The notes: a model not told the origin generated them from the sequence alone. A stretch of 64,000 nucleotides of DNA from Rugalucina vietnamica (GCA_964017185.1 OZ024874.1:38788721-38852720); one strand, 5' to 3'. Shown: positions 38,301 to 44,873, counted from the stretch's first letter. Program-made: numbers and translations.

Positions 38301-41283
38301 TATAATGCATTGGTATGTTTTCGTAATGTAAAGCCGTTCATGTATTATAAAAGCTGAACGCATATTGTAAGTTTAAGTTAAAATTTTGCTTACATCGGAC
38401 ACATGCTACGTCACTCCATTGGTTGTCATGACAATTCATCATATTACTGGGTTTGGCAACGAATCCATCATCGCACTTAACCTGTGCCTTCCCTTTCCAT
38501 ATTTCGAGGAATGATATTTTTCCATGAGTTATAGCGTTTGGAGGTCTGCAAACTAAAAAGAGTTAAAGTCACGTGTAATATGACGTCAATATAAGTCAAA
38601 AATATGTACAGAAACAAGAGACAGGGAAAAGTCCCTTCTGTATGGAAAGCAAAAATACTTTTGCGAGTTTCTAGAATCCGGCCAAAGCATTGATATTGAT
38701 TTAACTGGCGAAAAGGGTATGCTTAAACAGACAATCAGACGAAGGGTATCTACCTCCTTAAATAAAAATTCTTACTGAAATGTTTCAAATGTAAAAAAAT
38801 GGTAGTTGTGTTTCCGGCACAGTCGACGCCTAGTTCGTTGCCTATCAACCAAAAGTAATGATGGACATTAAAAATGCGGGTTCTGCCATTGTTAGGCACC
38901 ATGCAACCCTTTGGGTCCAGTTGCCTGTTGCATTACACAAATGGAATTTTTTGGTTATAGTTGCATTACACAAATGTATCAATAGTTGGCAATTTAAAGA
39001 ATGATTTCAAAGAAGTGTCAAATTCAAATGTCTATTTATTTGATTTTCAAAAGCAGTCATTCGCCGCCGTTTGCTGCAATTCTATATTTGCTAGACAACA
39101 GAAAACATATGGTCCCGTGTATTTGAAAAATATTTTTCAGAATGCTGATTTGATCAAGTTTTTTTTAGCAATTTAAATACCTCTTGTACTGATTCACTTA
39201 GAATGTCAGTAATTTACCGTTATACTAGAACGGCCTATTGATAAAACAGGAGATGCAGGCTCATTTCATGATAGGTCTAGCTTTGCAGATAGCCGAGCGG
39301 TTAAGTGCGAGCGGTTTAGTAGCTGAAAACCAACGAGAATTTCATTTCTTGCCATCGAGGCGGGTTCGGATCCCATATTTCCTTTTTCATTTTTTTCTTT
39401 TATTTATACCGCACATACATATATACACACAATCGCGAGCGTACATGCACGCACGCAAACGTGATAGAAAACTTTATACAAAATGCCAAATTTTTGTATA
39501 CATGAGCCGTCTGAAAATGAATCATTTCGACAGGTGGGAATATGGGCCCCCGTCCATTTGGGCCTAAAGAAATAGATTGGCTGCTTGTGCCTCCAGACAA
39601 AGCTTGTATGTTACTGACTGACCAACTAATTACTGGTTAACTGCTCTGGTCTGAGCTTGCCCAGGAAAAGAGTCAAACCATTCATACATATAGGCCTTAT
39701 TGGCTTAGTTACATGTATATAGGTGGTTATATTTGAAGCACATCCTCATTTTGGGTAAAAGTCCCATAAAATGGAGACAATGTCCCAAAATGACAATAGC
39801 TGTTGACTGGGGCGTAAAGCATCAAATCAAACAAAGAAACATTTCTTACTAAAGCAAGTCAATACTTTTTTGAATTATGCGTGGGATGGCATTTCCTTTA
39901 ATAGCGATCCTCGAGTGAGGATGAAATTCAAGCGTTCAAGTTTAACGTGCGAATATCAACAAAATTTTGCCTGAAATAACGTTTTAGAAAAATGAGAGGA
40001 ACAGCTGAGTATGATAGTTTGATTAAACGAAATTGATTGTTATCAGTAACAAATAAAATATTACCAAAAATATTTGATTGATTGATTTATTTAATGCTTT
40101 ACGTCCCAGTCAACAGCTATGGTCATGTCGGACGTTGCCTTCAGTTTATTGGACTTCTACTCAAAATAAGGATGTCATGACATTCAACAAGTGCTTCAAA
40201 TATAGCCATCCAACTAGGCCACAAAATGCTTATAAGTATGGACGGTTTGACCTGAACTACTCTTCCTAACCAGTATTACCCTAAATTGTACAATACGACC
40301 CATCTTCTCGCTTTGAATGTTTTCCTGCTTCCAAAGGGTCTAACAATTGTTTTTTATTAAGATGGTCATTCAATAGAAGCAAATGAAGAGAATATTCAAA
40401 AGAAACAACAAACAATAAAATAATCAAAATCAGTCATAGCCGGGACCGAACCTCCCCTACGTTGAAATACAAAAACAAATCATGTGGCTTATTGCGGCGG
40501 AACTAATGTTTGTGTGCCTTTAAATCAATATAAACAAATAAAGTACACTTTAAGTCCATTAGTTTTGGTCTCCTATTTTAGAACGTAAACTCGTCCGTTA
40601 TAACGGTAAACTGACATTTTAAGTAAGCCGGATACTGACAATCACGTGGTATTGTTTACATACAAACCGATAAATGATCGGTGACAAACACTGCAATTGA
40701 GACAGAAGCTGAGGTTAGATATTCGAGTTTTCTCCTATAGCGCGTACTCTACTGAAAAATAGATGAATGCAGTCCATGCAGAAATTGAAAAAAGTAACAT
40801 AAGAAATCCCGGTTATTTTGTTTCCGCAAACACTTCAATGTTATTGTGTTGGAAACACTATATTTTCATGGAGCGGAAGTGTTTGCGAAAACGAAATAAC
40901 CTGGCTTTCTTATGTTACTTTCATTCAATAAATGTTCAATTTCTGCTTTGACTGCGTATATCTATCAGTCAATAGAGTAAATGGTATAGGAGAAAACTCA
41001 AATTTTTCATCTCAACTTCGGGTAGAATTGCATTGTGCGTCACCCATTCCATACCACGTGTTTATCAGCTGTGTAAACATGCACAAAAATACAATTTATA
41101 ATGCAATATTTTTTATGACCCTAACCATCTGTCTTAAAAAATGAGTCTTTTGAGCATTGTGTTGTCATTCAATTTATAGAAAAGTGTTTATGGTAAAACG
41201 GTGTATTCATATAAACTTTTCTTTCATAGATCAGTGATGGAACCTTACTTACGTGCGTTGCACCTGAAGATCAACAACTGCAT
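15770..41283 (-). CDS. Sushi-domain receptor-type tyrosine phosphatase, RPTP-1 (spliced, probable low-activity)
   Basis: Gene span, read from splice sites. In order on the minus strand: possible start exon 41253-41283; four sushi exons 38394-38552, 36972-37151, 30958-31149 and 30592-30771; transmembrane exon 29536-29646; uncertain cytoplasmic exon near 28.1 kb; PTP exons 27808-27895, 26356-26446, 25818-25894, 24990-25124, 24501-24671, 23877-24016, 23015-23150 and 21334-21415; alternative last exons 16094-16206 and 15770-15840. The product is a type I membrane receptor with four CCP modules outside and one PTP domain inside. The signature reads [11 protein letters not shown], so the nucleophilic Cys and the Arg are kept. 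However, WPD is WPE, the Tyr of the phosphotyrosine loop is Phe ([10 protein letters not shown]), and the Q-loop Gln is Lys (VVKTL). Those positions matter for acid catalysis, substrate stacking and hydrolysis in the PTP family. Ligand unknown. There is no second PTP domain. The two ends of the gene are the least certain part. Confidence 0.8.
16094..16206 (-). CDS. RPTP-1 alternative terminal exon, proximal
   Basis: The acceptor GTTTTTCAG precedes GCCAGTATTC. In phase 1 it reads [20 protein letters not shown], then about 17 hydrophobic and aromatic residues to TGA at 16094-16096. FNNHAFQK matches YENTAFQK of RPTP-2, with Phe in place of Tyr. It lies 5' of the other terminal exon in the gene, so choice would be by alternative polyadenylation or splicing. 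Confidence 0.6.
16605..18960 (+). mobile_element. Pearl-like hairpin-ended repeat with ~160-bp tandem core
   Basis: The left end is CAAGTAGCCCAAGGGCAACG followed by ATCGCTCACCTGAG. About eleven core units follow at a period near 160 bp, each marked by GAAGAAGATCCGATCAAAA and CTAGAGTGGCCACAA. Then come an ACGCACGGACGGATGACGG microsatellite and the terminal hairpin AGCTCACCTTGTGAGCC..GGCTCAGGTGAGCT. Tandem core, ACGG tract and hairpin fit the pearl elements described in oysters, thought to be Helentron-type non-autonomous transposons. The short open frames inside are by-products. Confidence 0.65.
19494..21106 (-). mobile_element. Second pearl-like repeat, inverted
   Basis: This is the same family as 16605-18960 in opposite orientation. 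It starts with the hairpin AGCTCACCTGAGCCGAAGGC, then a CGTCCGTCCGTCCGTGCGTC tract and about ten ~160-bp core units. It ends GCGATCGTTGCCCTTGGGCT followed by ACTTG. With the first copy it forms an inverted repeat of 1.6 to 2.3 kb arms around a 0.53-kb spacer, all inside the last intron of RPTP-1. Confidence 0.65.
21334..21415 (-). CDS. RPTP-1 exon: end of PTP domain and acidic tail
   Basis: Acceptor AATTCCAG, donor GTAAGC. In phase 0 it reads [14 protein letters not shown], the last helix of the PTP fold, then an acidic run ([12 protein letters not shown]). It ends in phase 1, matching both terminal exons. The RPTP-2 counterpart at 50007-50091 is 3 nt longer. Confidence 0.85.
21721..22767. 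mobile_element. TA-flanked DNA transposon remnant, family H (long copy)
   Basis: The ends are CACTGAAAAAAAAGTTATAA..GCCGCC and its inverse, GTGGCCTCTTATAACTT..TTCAGTG, each flanked by TA. TA target duplication with CACTG ends is typical of Tc1/mariner-type elements. It shares TIRs and interior with 37537-38044 in opposite orientation. At 1,047 bp with no transposase reading frame, it is non-autonomous. Confidence 0.65.
23015..23150 (-). CDS. RPTP-1 exon: PTP signature loop and Q-loop
   Basis: Acceptor CTTATAG, donor TTG|GTGAAT; 136 nt as in RPTP-2. Joined to the previous exon it gives HC, then [20 protein letters not shown]. The catalytic Cys is kept across the junction and the Arg is present. 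Two departures are visible: Thr for the usual Ala after Cys-Ser, and VVKTL where RPTP-2 has MVQTE, replacing the conserved Q-loop Gln (Gln262 of PTP1B) by Lys. Confidence 0.9.
23547..23781 (+). mobile_element. GAGCCGC-ended hairpin MITE, family B (copy 6)
   Basis: It begins TGAGCCGCCTCATGGGAAAA and ends TTTTCCTACGAGGCGGCTCA, about 20 bp terminal inverted repeats. The core is centred on TTCGCGGTAACCGCGAA. It lies in the RPTP-1 intron between the WPE exon and the signature exon, where RPTP-2 carries its extra WPD exon. Confidence 0.8.
23877..24016 (-). CDS. RPTP-1 exon: WPD-loop region (WPE variant)
   Basis: Acceptor TTCATAG, donor TGCAG|GTAATA. In phase 0 it reads [20 protein letters not shown], then [20 protein letters not shown] and QIVVHC, ending in phase 2. 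The general-acid Asp of WPD is Glu. It matches exon A of RPTP-2 (GCPK after the WPD loop) and is four residues shorter just before VVHC. Glu at this place is known from low-activity D2 domains of two-domain RPTPs. Confidence 0.9.
24411..24450 (+). repeat. Poly(A) tract, 40 bp
   Basis: Forty uninterrupted A residues in an RPTP-1 intron, 51 bp below the next exon. On the minus-strand transcript this is a poly(U) run just downstream of a splice donor. Length is likely polymorphic. Confidence 0.9.
24501..24671 (-). CDS. RPTP-1 exon: CxQYWPD / YVTR segment, extended
   Basis: Donor CTG|GTATAG, acceptor ATATTGTAG. In phase 0 it reads [17 protein letters not shown], then [16 protein letters not shown] and the [12 protein letters not shown] strand. 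RPTP-2 has only PK before its Cys, so this exon carries 15 extra codons. The likely source is a nearby duplication: TGGAGGAAC and CTACAATATAATAC both occur twice within about 80 bp. A shorter acceptor inside the extension is possible. Confidence 0.8.
24990..25124 (-). CDS. RPTP-1 exon: ATQGP / FWRMVWE segment
   Basis: Acceptor TCCCTAG, donor AAA|GTAAGA; 135 nt, phase 0 at both ends. It reads [20 protein letters not shown], then [24 protein letters not shown] and FW(R)MVWE are hallmark PTP motifs. Length and phase are identical to the RPTP-2 exon at 59823-59957. Confidence 0.92.
25591..25692 (-). repeat. Dispersed repeat, family C (degraded)
   Basis: Contains GAGTGACCACCAATTGGGAA and ATAGCGGCTCACACGG, matching family C with several differences. 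A fragment with GTACAAGTAGGCAAAGATCA is at about 24937-24970. Confidence 0.45.
25818..25894 (-). CDS. RPTP-1 exon: SRV / NANFIP segment
   Basis: Acceptor TTTTTCAG, donor CCG|GTGAGA; 77 nt. With the base carried over it reads [20 protein letters not shown], then NANFIP. DxSRVxL and GSD(Y/F)INAN(Y/F)IP are core PTP motifs. The RPTP-2 counterpart at 60647-60723 has the same length and phase. Confidence 0.92.
26292..26345 (+). repeat. (GA)n microsatellite
   Basis: About 27 GA units in an RPTP-1 intron, 10 bp from the exon at 26356-26446, so it sits next to the splice donor of that exon. Confidence 0.95.
26356..26446 (-). CDS. RPTP-1 exon: phosphotyrosine-recognition loop
   Basis: Acceptor TTTGGCAG, donor CCGT|GTAAGT; 91 nt as in RPTP-2. 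It reads [20 protein letters not shown], then [14 protein letters not shown]-2 and most PTPs have KNRY here; the Tyr that stacks on substrate phosphotyrosine is Phe, and Asn is Thr. Confidence 0.85.
26620..27533. mobile_element. Non-autonomous DNA element with GGATGTTCGCTGC ends
   Basis: The left end GGATGTTCGCTGC faces the right end GCAGCGAACATCC, 914 bp apart, in an RPTP-1 intron. The interior is AT-rich and repeats CCTACCCCCTAA-type words. No transposase frame was seen and the target duplication is unclear. Confidence 0.55.
27808..27895 (-). CDS. RPTP-1 exon: start of PTP domain
   Basis: Acceptor TTTCTTCAG, donor AGA|GTATGT; 88 nt. After one carried base it reads [20 protein letters not shown], then NKLFADGFR. 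This is the first helix region of the PTP fold. The RPTP-2 equivalent (62453-62540) has the same length and phases and reads LADFPAYVDALHK. Confidence 0.85.
28053..28132 (-). CDS. RPTP-1 possible cytoplasmic linker exon
   Basis: An acceptor CACTTGTAG is followed, in the phase left by the transmembrane exon, by [20 protein letters not shown] and STYCNIL. Tyr-rich acidic linkers are usual between the membrane and a PTP domain. No donor in the phase needed by the exon at 27895 was found, so the low end is arbitrary and the exon is uncertain. Confidence 0.3.
28183..28482 (+). repeat. Dispersed repeat, family I
   Basis: Made of many TCTTAAG, CTTACGA and TTAAGTTACGA words. An inverted relative lies at 47955-48232 (shared GGAATAGCAAGGGCG facing CGCCCTTGCTATTCC). 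It is non-coding, in an RPTP-1 intron. Confidence 0.6.
28484..28652 (+). mobile_element. Truncated family B MITE (copy 7)
   Basis: It starts inside the core at GCACAGCTGATCAGCG and runs to CATACAAAGGCTCA. The left end is missing, and family I abuts directly. Confidence 0.6.
28865..29272 (+). repeat. 204-bp tandem duplication
   Basis: The sequence from CCGAAAATGCACATACATGT to GGGGTATACCTATGT is present twice at an exact 204-bp offset, and I saw no difference by eye. The second part of each copy is the left half of a family A foldback. Confidence 0.85.
28975..29460. repeat. Foldback MITE, family A (copy 2)
   Basis: Same hairpin (GAACGACCGAGGCGGTTC) and end GGGCAAGTTTTCGTAATG as 216-490. It is lengthened by the 204-bp duplication that repeats its left half. 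Confidence 0.65.
29536..29646 (-). CDS. RPTP-1 exon: transmembrane segment
   Basis: Acceptor CTTACTAG, donor TCTC|GTAAAG, phase 1 at both ends. It reads [12 protein letters not shown], then [20 protein letters not shown] and YLRKS. The 20 or so hydrophobic residues followed by a basic stop-transfer patch give a type I orientation: sushi modules outside, phosphatase inside. Confidence 0.85.
30241..30536 (+). repeat. Dispersed repeat, family L
   Basis: Shares TAGATCAAAGGACT, TATCAATATTGATTTT-like, CCTACCTGTATTCT and TAATGACCCTCAAT in the same order with 52640-52957. About 300 bp and non-coding. Confidence 0.6.
30592..30771 (-). CDS. RPTP-1 exon: sushi/CCP module 4
   Basis: Acceptor GTATTTCAG, donor AAAG|GTGGTA; 180 nt, phase 1-1. 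The four sushi Cys are in [24 protein letters not shown] and VPVC, with the expected Trp before the last. CCP modules are extracellular beta-sandwich units used in protein binding. This is the module nearest the membrane. Confidence 0.92.
30958..31149 (-). CDS. RPTP-1 exon: sushi/CCP module 3
   Basis: Acceptor CCTTTAG, donor AAAT|GTAAGT; 192 nt, phase 1-1. The Cys are in [24 protein letters not shown] and MPVC. One N-glycosylation motif (NGSW) is visible. It is followed upstream, after 20 bp, by a family B MITE. Confidence 0.92.
31170..31374 (-). mobile_element. Family B MITE (copy 8)
   Basis: Degraded copy ending GATGCAGTGGCTCA, with the core AAGTGCTGATCAG..GCTAATCTGCGCCTTT. Its left end lies about 20 bp from the acceptor of sushi module 3. 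Confidence 0.6.
31648..32579 (-). mobile_element. Pearl-like hairpin-ended repeat (short copy)
   Basis: It starts with the hairpin AGCTCACCTGAGCCGTTAGG and CTCACTAGGTGAGCT, then a GTCGTTCGTCGTCG tract, two related core units with TGACCTTGG words, and an end near GGTCCTCTGG. Same family as 52958-54477 but reversed. Confidence 0.55.
32747..32962. mobile_element. MITE with TAGCTCGATTTTGACC ends, family K
   Basis: The left end TAGCTCGATTTTGACC faces the right end GGTCAAAATCGAGCTA. It is 216 bp, flanked by TA. A second copy with the same ends is at 63211-63416. Confidence 0.7.
33058..33243 (+). repeat. GACGTC-rich repeat (copy 1)
   Basis: Begins CCCAGCAGGCACCTGACGTC and consists of GACGTC and AACGTC words at short spacing, with two perfect TGACGTCA octamers. 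Copy 34815-34980 begins almost identically. Confidence 0.65.
34029..34122. repeat. Near-perfect hairpin, 43-bp arms
   Basis: GATCTTACACGAGTGGTCAT runs on to AAACGAGC, with a short CTTCA loop, and back to ATGACCACGAGTGTAAGAT. It is a foldback element or an extruded-cruciform candidate. Confidence 0.8.
34193..34690 (+). mobile_element. MITE family G with strong internal hairpin
   Basis: The hairpin at 34337-34443 pairs GTTCATGGAGCTATGAACCG with its reverse complement over about 50 bp, with GAACCCCGAAGGGGTTC at the tip. An inverted relative lies at 46750-47165 (shared CAAACAGCGGAACGGC facing GCCGTTCTGCTGTTTG). Confidence 0.6.
34760..35026. mobile_element. MITE with ~36-bp terminal inverted repeats and GACGTC core
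   Basis: The ends are AATTATGTCAGTTTAAGGGC..AGCTAACTCTGTCGACATA and its inverse, AGAGTTAGCTGCCCTTGAAC..TGACATAATT. The interior (34815-34980) is a GACGTC-rich unit. Confidence 0.7.
35373..36088 (+). repeat. Triple ~238-bp tandem repeat
   Basis: Copies start at 35373, 35611 and 35850 with CCGAAATGTTTATCCAAGTA and differ at only a few bases. Each contains sub-repeats of AGTACTGG..CCCAGGAA. The open frames inside repeat with the unit and show no known domain. Confidence 0.9.
36573..36808 (-). mobile_element. Family B MITE (copy 9)
   Basis: Begins TGAGCCTGTGTGTGAGAAAA and ends CATACAGCGGCTCA. The core GCTGATCAGCTTCGTGG..CCGCGAAGCTGATCTGC is near the right end. Confidence 0.75.
36972..37151 (-). 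CDS. RPTP-1 exon: sushi/CCP module 2
   Basis: Acceptor CTTTGCAG, donor CTAG|GTAATT; 180 nt, phase 1-1. The Cys are in [28 protein letters not shown] and [13 protein letters not shown] is the usual opening strand of CCP modules. Confidence 0.92.
37312..37452 (+). repeat. Dispersed repeat, family C (copy)
   Basis: Carries AACTTAATTGGCAATTAGGT and CATATCGTAAGCCGAGTGAG, then CAGCTATTTCCCAA. It is inverted relative to 5967-6113. Confidence 0.6.
37537..38044. mobile_element. TA-flanked MITE, family H (short copy)
   Basis: CACTGAGAAAGTTAAAAGAG faces TTATCACTTTTTTCAGTG, flanked by TA on both sides. It shares AGCTGAATTCCTGTTAT and TGACATTTAATTTGATGTTA with 21721-22767. At 508 bp it is a shorter relative. 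Confidence 0.7.
38047..38338. repeat. Foldback MITE, family A (copy 3)
   Basis: Hairpin AGAACCGCCTCGGCGAGGCG..GGTTCT with the same flanking words as 216-490. It directly abuts the right end of the family H element. Confidence 0.65.
38394..38552 (-). CDS. RPTP-1 exon: sushi/CCP module 1
   Basis: Acceptor CTTTTTAG, donor CGAT|GTAAGC; 159 nt, phase 1-1. The Cys are in [26 protein letters not shown] and VAC. It is slightly shorter than the other three modules but has the full Cys and Trp set. It is the most N-terminal module found. Confidence 0.9.
39285..39375 (+). pseudogene. tRNA-like relic (Leu/Ser class) or SINE head
   Basis: ATAGCCGAGCGGTTAAGTGC is a good class II tRNA A box and GGGTTCGGATCCC a good T-arm with B box, at tRNA-like spacing with a long variable region. 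The acceptor ends (GCAGATA and ATATTTC) do not pair well, and T-rich sequence follows. So it is a tRNA pseudogene or the head of a SINE, probably not a working tRNA. Confidence 0.5.
39541..39840 (+). repeat. SINE-like dispersed repeat, family E
   Basis: Head TATGGGCCCCCGTCCATTTG, middle GCTTGTGCCTCCAGACAAAG, tail GGGGCGTAAAGCATCAAATC..AAACAAAG. Same order as 735-1029 and 43407-43757. Confidence 0.55.
40077..40262 (-). repeat. SINE-like family E fragment, reversed
   Basis: Reads ATGCTTTACGTCCCAGTCAA..CAGCTATGGTCATGTCGG, the reverse complement of the family E 3' half. It lacks the head. Confidence 0.55.
40695..41028. repeat. Large foldback repeat
   Basis: Inverted pairs include GAGTTTTCTCCTATA facing TATAGGAGAAAACTC, CATGCAGAAATTGAA facing TTCAATTTCTGC, and AAGTAACATAAGAAA facing TTTCTTATGTTACTT. 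The inner loop has GGAAACACTATATTTTCATG. Arms are about 130 bp. Non-coding. Confidence 0.7.
41253..41283 (-). CDS. Possible RPTP-1 start exon
   Basis: A strong acceptor (CATATTCCAG) is followed by ATGCAGTTGTTGATCTTCAG and 11 more bases, then a strong donor (CGCAC|GTAAGT). It would encode [10 protein letters not shown] in phase 1, which fits sushi module 1. It is too short to be a whole signal peptide, and in another frame it reads like the start of a CCP module ([11 protein letters not shown]). It could be a start exon or a decayed sushi exon. Confidence 0.25.
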
Positions 41284-43406
41284 CTGGAATATGACAATCA
41301 GGGGAAGTAAGTTTATCAACTTATGTACATTCATGTATCGTCATAGTGTTGTATTATAAAACATAAATGTACGCGAAAGGAAAACATCCCATACGTTTGC
41401 CTTTCTATTTAGGCTGACACTGTAGGTTTTTTTTTCGATGGGTTTTATTATTTTGTTGAAAATCACCCAGCCCATTAGGGGAAACAATGAGGTACAAGAT
41501 ATCTTCCGGCTGCTATGAATCAATAGGCAGAGTAGCGTAGTACTGCTTTGCGTAGTTTTGGCCCGTTAGTGATAAAAGACTCGACACTGTTCATGTTCTA
41601 CAATGAATCAGATGATCCTTGATATTAATGCAGATTTTCCATAAGTGAACCAAAAGTTTATTAAATGCAGAAATCTTCAACTCTCATGTTTCATTTACAC
41701 GAGATGTTGCACTAAAAGCTTGAAAACCCAAGTTCTTAACCAGTGTTTGAACTCTATTTTTGTCATTACTCAGTACATCCTTACTTTAGGCGTTTAATAT
41801 TCACCACGTGTTCACGACCACTCATAATTTAATTTTAACACCCCTAAGAACTCCTTTCTCCAAAATAGAAGCTTTTTTTTCACATCTATGCTTCTCTCTC
41901 AGCTGGAAACACTCATCTACAAGAAAAGATATGACACAAGTGTCATATCAATAGCCTCAATTTTCTATCGCAGTCAATAACGTATACATGTAAGACAAAC
42001 CGCGCACCGAGCGTGTGGAAAAATATGCCGCAAATTCAACCAATGTATTTCCATAGACATAGAGATACCTTGATTCAACAAACATCAGAAGCACGTCGGA
42101 GACACGTAACAAATGCGTTTAATACATACGTGGTTTGTCAGAAAAGTTCGTGTACACCATTTATATTTTCAACAGAAAAATGAATATATCTGCTTTTGCA
42201 AAAGTATTTTAAAAGCAAATATACAAGAAATTTTATTGAAATCTGACAAAAACACGTCATCTACAGCCTTTTCCCTGCACTTCCGAACCGAGTGCGGGGC
42301 AAAGGTCAACGTCTCTATATGACGTTACTTGACATTTTAAGCCGCCAGCGCGTTATACATTTGTTTCAGGGTGTTTTTTTTTAAACAAAAGATCCTTGGC
42401 TATCAACATTTTTATGTCTGTGTATCCAGCTGTCAAATGCAGATACGCTGTACCAATTCTCGCAAAATTGTTCGTCCACCTGTTGAACATGTGTAACAAT
42501 TTCTTGCGGCGAGCATGCCAGACAGGTGATCTTCCGTTTATCATCATAGGTGGACTTCTGAGCAGCTGAAAATCGTCTGTGCCACAACTACTGTGAACTA
42601 AATAGTAACTGACAGACCGATGACGTTTCTGTTGTGTGTAACCTTTTCATCGTATCTGTGGGTGATTTCCTTAACGAAACATACAATCGGCGTTTGCTGT
42701 TCTCCGACGTCATATTACGCCATTATTTCAAACAGATTTTTCGGTCTGCTTCTGATTTTATTTTTTCACATAAATCAAACTACACTGCCGCCAAGTCGGA
42801 ATCTTTCTGAAACTGAAGTCAGTGTTTTATGGTTTTAGGACGAAATATTTTAATGTTATAACATATTTAAGTGCCGTTTGACAGGGAAAAAACACAATAA
42901 GAAAATCGTCACATTTTGTTGACGTTTTGGCACCTGTCCCGTGTGGCCCTGCGTACGCTTAAGTAGAAAATATGTCATATTCAACGTGTTGATACTTCAA
43001 ATTGAAACAAATTCCTCAAATATGCTCATAAGATATTGTTGCTTATATTTATACAAAAAACAAAAAAACAAAAAAAAAAAACTTAAACAACAGCACTTTA
43101 CTTTTCCTGCAAGCCAAGGTGTCCACAAACCTCGTACATGTGCGTTCTGTACACTTGGTGTACGTTAAAAAGTATTTTAAGCATGCAGCATGCTTAAAGC
43201 TCGACGTGTCTCGGGTATGTATCTTATACGAATAAGTTCAACACGTTTAAACGTTTGATACGCGCCTATACTATATTGTGTGCTTAACATAACTGTACAA
43301 AAGTACATGCAATCCAAAATTTTCAGCATGCTGAGATTATTATACGACCTGTACACACCTTAGACACACGCTAATCATTTGTGATTGCTAATTACACCAT
43401 AGAGAC
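41284..43406. other. Intergenic; no supported gene
   Basis: Upstream side of RPTP-1. Two overlapping minus frames (42353-42587) and a plus frame (42620-42838) lack recognisable domains. The first has an acceptor-like CGATTTTCAG and could hide a divergent upstream exon. The RPTP-1 promoter is expected here, but I can point to no core element. Confidence 0.35.
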
Positions 43407-43757
43407 TATGGGCCCCCCTCCCATTGAGGCCTAGATATAGGCAAGTAGCACATTAGACAGAGTCTGATAAGCTCTTGATATAGGCTACTTGTGCCTCCAG
43501 GTAAAGCTAAATACACTGCTGACTGACCGTCTGATTACTGGTTAACCGCGCTTGTCTGAGCCTGCCGAGGAAACATTTCAAGTCAAACCATCCATACGTA
43601 TAAGCCTTTTGGGTCTTAGTTGGATAGTTATATTTCACGCACTTGTTGGATGTGATGACATCCTCATTTTGGGTAAAAGTCCTGTAAAATGGAGGCAACA
43701 TCCCAGCATGACCTTCGCTGTTGACTGGGACGTAAAGCATCAATTCAAACAAACAAA
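43407..43757 (+). repeat. SINE-like dispersed repeat, family E (longest copy)
   Basis: Head TATGGGCCCCCCTCCCATTG, tail GGGACGTAAAGCATCAATTC..AAACAAACAAAT. The longest of the three forward copies. Confidence 0.6.
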
Positions 43758-44447
43758 TCACGCCAAGAGGTTGCAGAAATGGTCGAAGATTTCTCCATAC
43801 TTCCATGTTGTGGTTTTACTAGATTCTAGTAATTGATTAGCCGTAAGTCCTATACTATAGGTAATTAAAGTTTAAGAAGCAAATTTTCTTATTCAGCGTG
43901 TTGAGATTTTTTCATACGCCAGGGTTGCGATTGTCTTGTACGTTAATGTGCGACTGACTTTTCAAGATTGACGTGTATGTATGGGTATGGGTATATACTT
44001 AGAAGATATTTTACTTTTTTGAATTGAATACCAAATATATTTAATCGAGTGTGTTGATTTTGTACATTTTCCCCATTGAAGAGGCAGGCGGTGAAAATGC
44101 AAAACAAAAAAAAAAATTGAAAACACAAATATTTTTGGTACACTCTTCCTTACGTTCTAAATAAAAAAAAATTAAGAACATGAACACCAATACTTTATGT
44201 TATTTCTTAAATAACCGAGTTAAAGGCGTTATAATTTCTGACGTGAAACACTTTTTAATGACGTCAAGTGAATGGAAACGTCAGAAGTTATCAGAAATTT
44301 ACAGTTAAAATATCGGTTGATATCAATCACTTGTGAAAATCATCAGATATCTCAACATACACTTTACATAATTTCCACCTATGTAATACATTTATCTTTT
44401 TTGCCATTGAAGATACGGTTATACATCATTCCAAAATTCAATATTAA

Positions 44448-44683
44448 TGAGCCGCGACGCGAGAAAACCGGTCTTAGGGGTTTCCGACCAGGTCTGACAC
44501 AAACCGACATGTACAGTCCCAGAAGCAGCATAGAAGCTTGAAATTTCGGATTTAATAAGAAGAGAAAGTGTACTATCCGTATAGCGAAAACAAAGGCGCT
44601 GATCAGCTTTGCAGTTACTGCGAAGCTGATCTGCGCCTTTGTTTTCGCATAGGCAAAATCTGGTTTTCTTGTGACGCGGCTCA
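44448..44683 (-). mobile_element. Family B MITE (copy 10, best preserved)
   Basis: TGAGCCGCGACGCGAGAAAA faces TTTTCTTGTGACGCGGCTCA, 236 bp. The core AAAGGCGCTGATCAGCTTTG..GAAGCTGATCTGCGCCTTT is near the right end. The body has GACCAGGTCTGACACAAACC. Confidence 0.8.
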
Positions 44684-44873
44684 TTTGATAATGCAACATT
44701 CATCTGTCTGGGCCTACCAGATATCGCCAGTACTAAACAACTTTTTTAGCGTACTGCTAAATAGACTCCATATAAAAAGGAAGAATAAAAACGAATGAAG
44801 AAAGAAAAGAAACTTATTAAGATAACAAAAAAAAAAAAAAAAAAAAAAAAAAAGAAGAATTGGATAGCGGATA

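Larger units (their letters stand above)
38553..41252 (-). other. RPTP-1 first intron (presumed)
   Basis: No further sushi exon was recognised here. The stretch holds a tRNA-like relic (39285-39375), a SINE-like repeat (39541-39840), a reversed fragment of it (40077-40262) and a large foldback (about 40695-41028). If the exon at 41253 is not real, this is upstream intergenic DNA. Confidence 0.4.

Noticed and set aside
42353-42838. Overlapping ORFs at 42353-42587 (minus) and 42620-42838 (plus) as an upstream exon or separate gene
   Set aside because: An acceptor-like site exists but no donor in phase and no recognisable domain; not enough to call.
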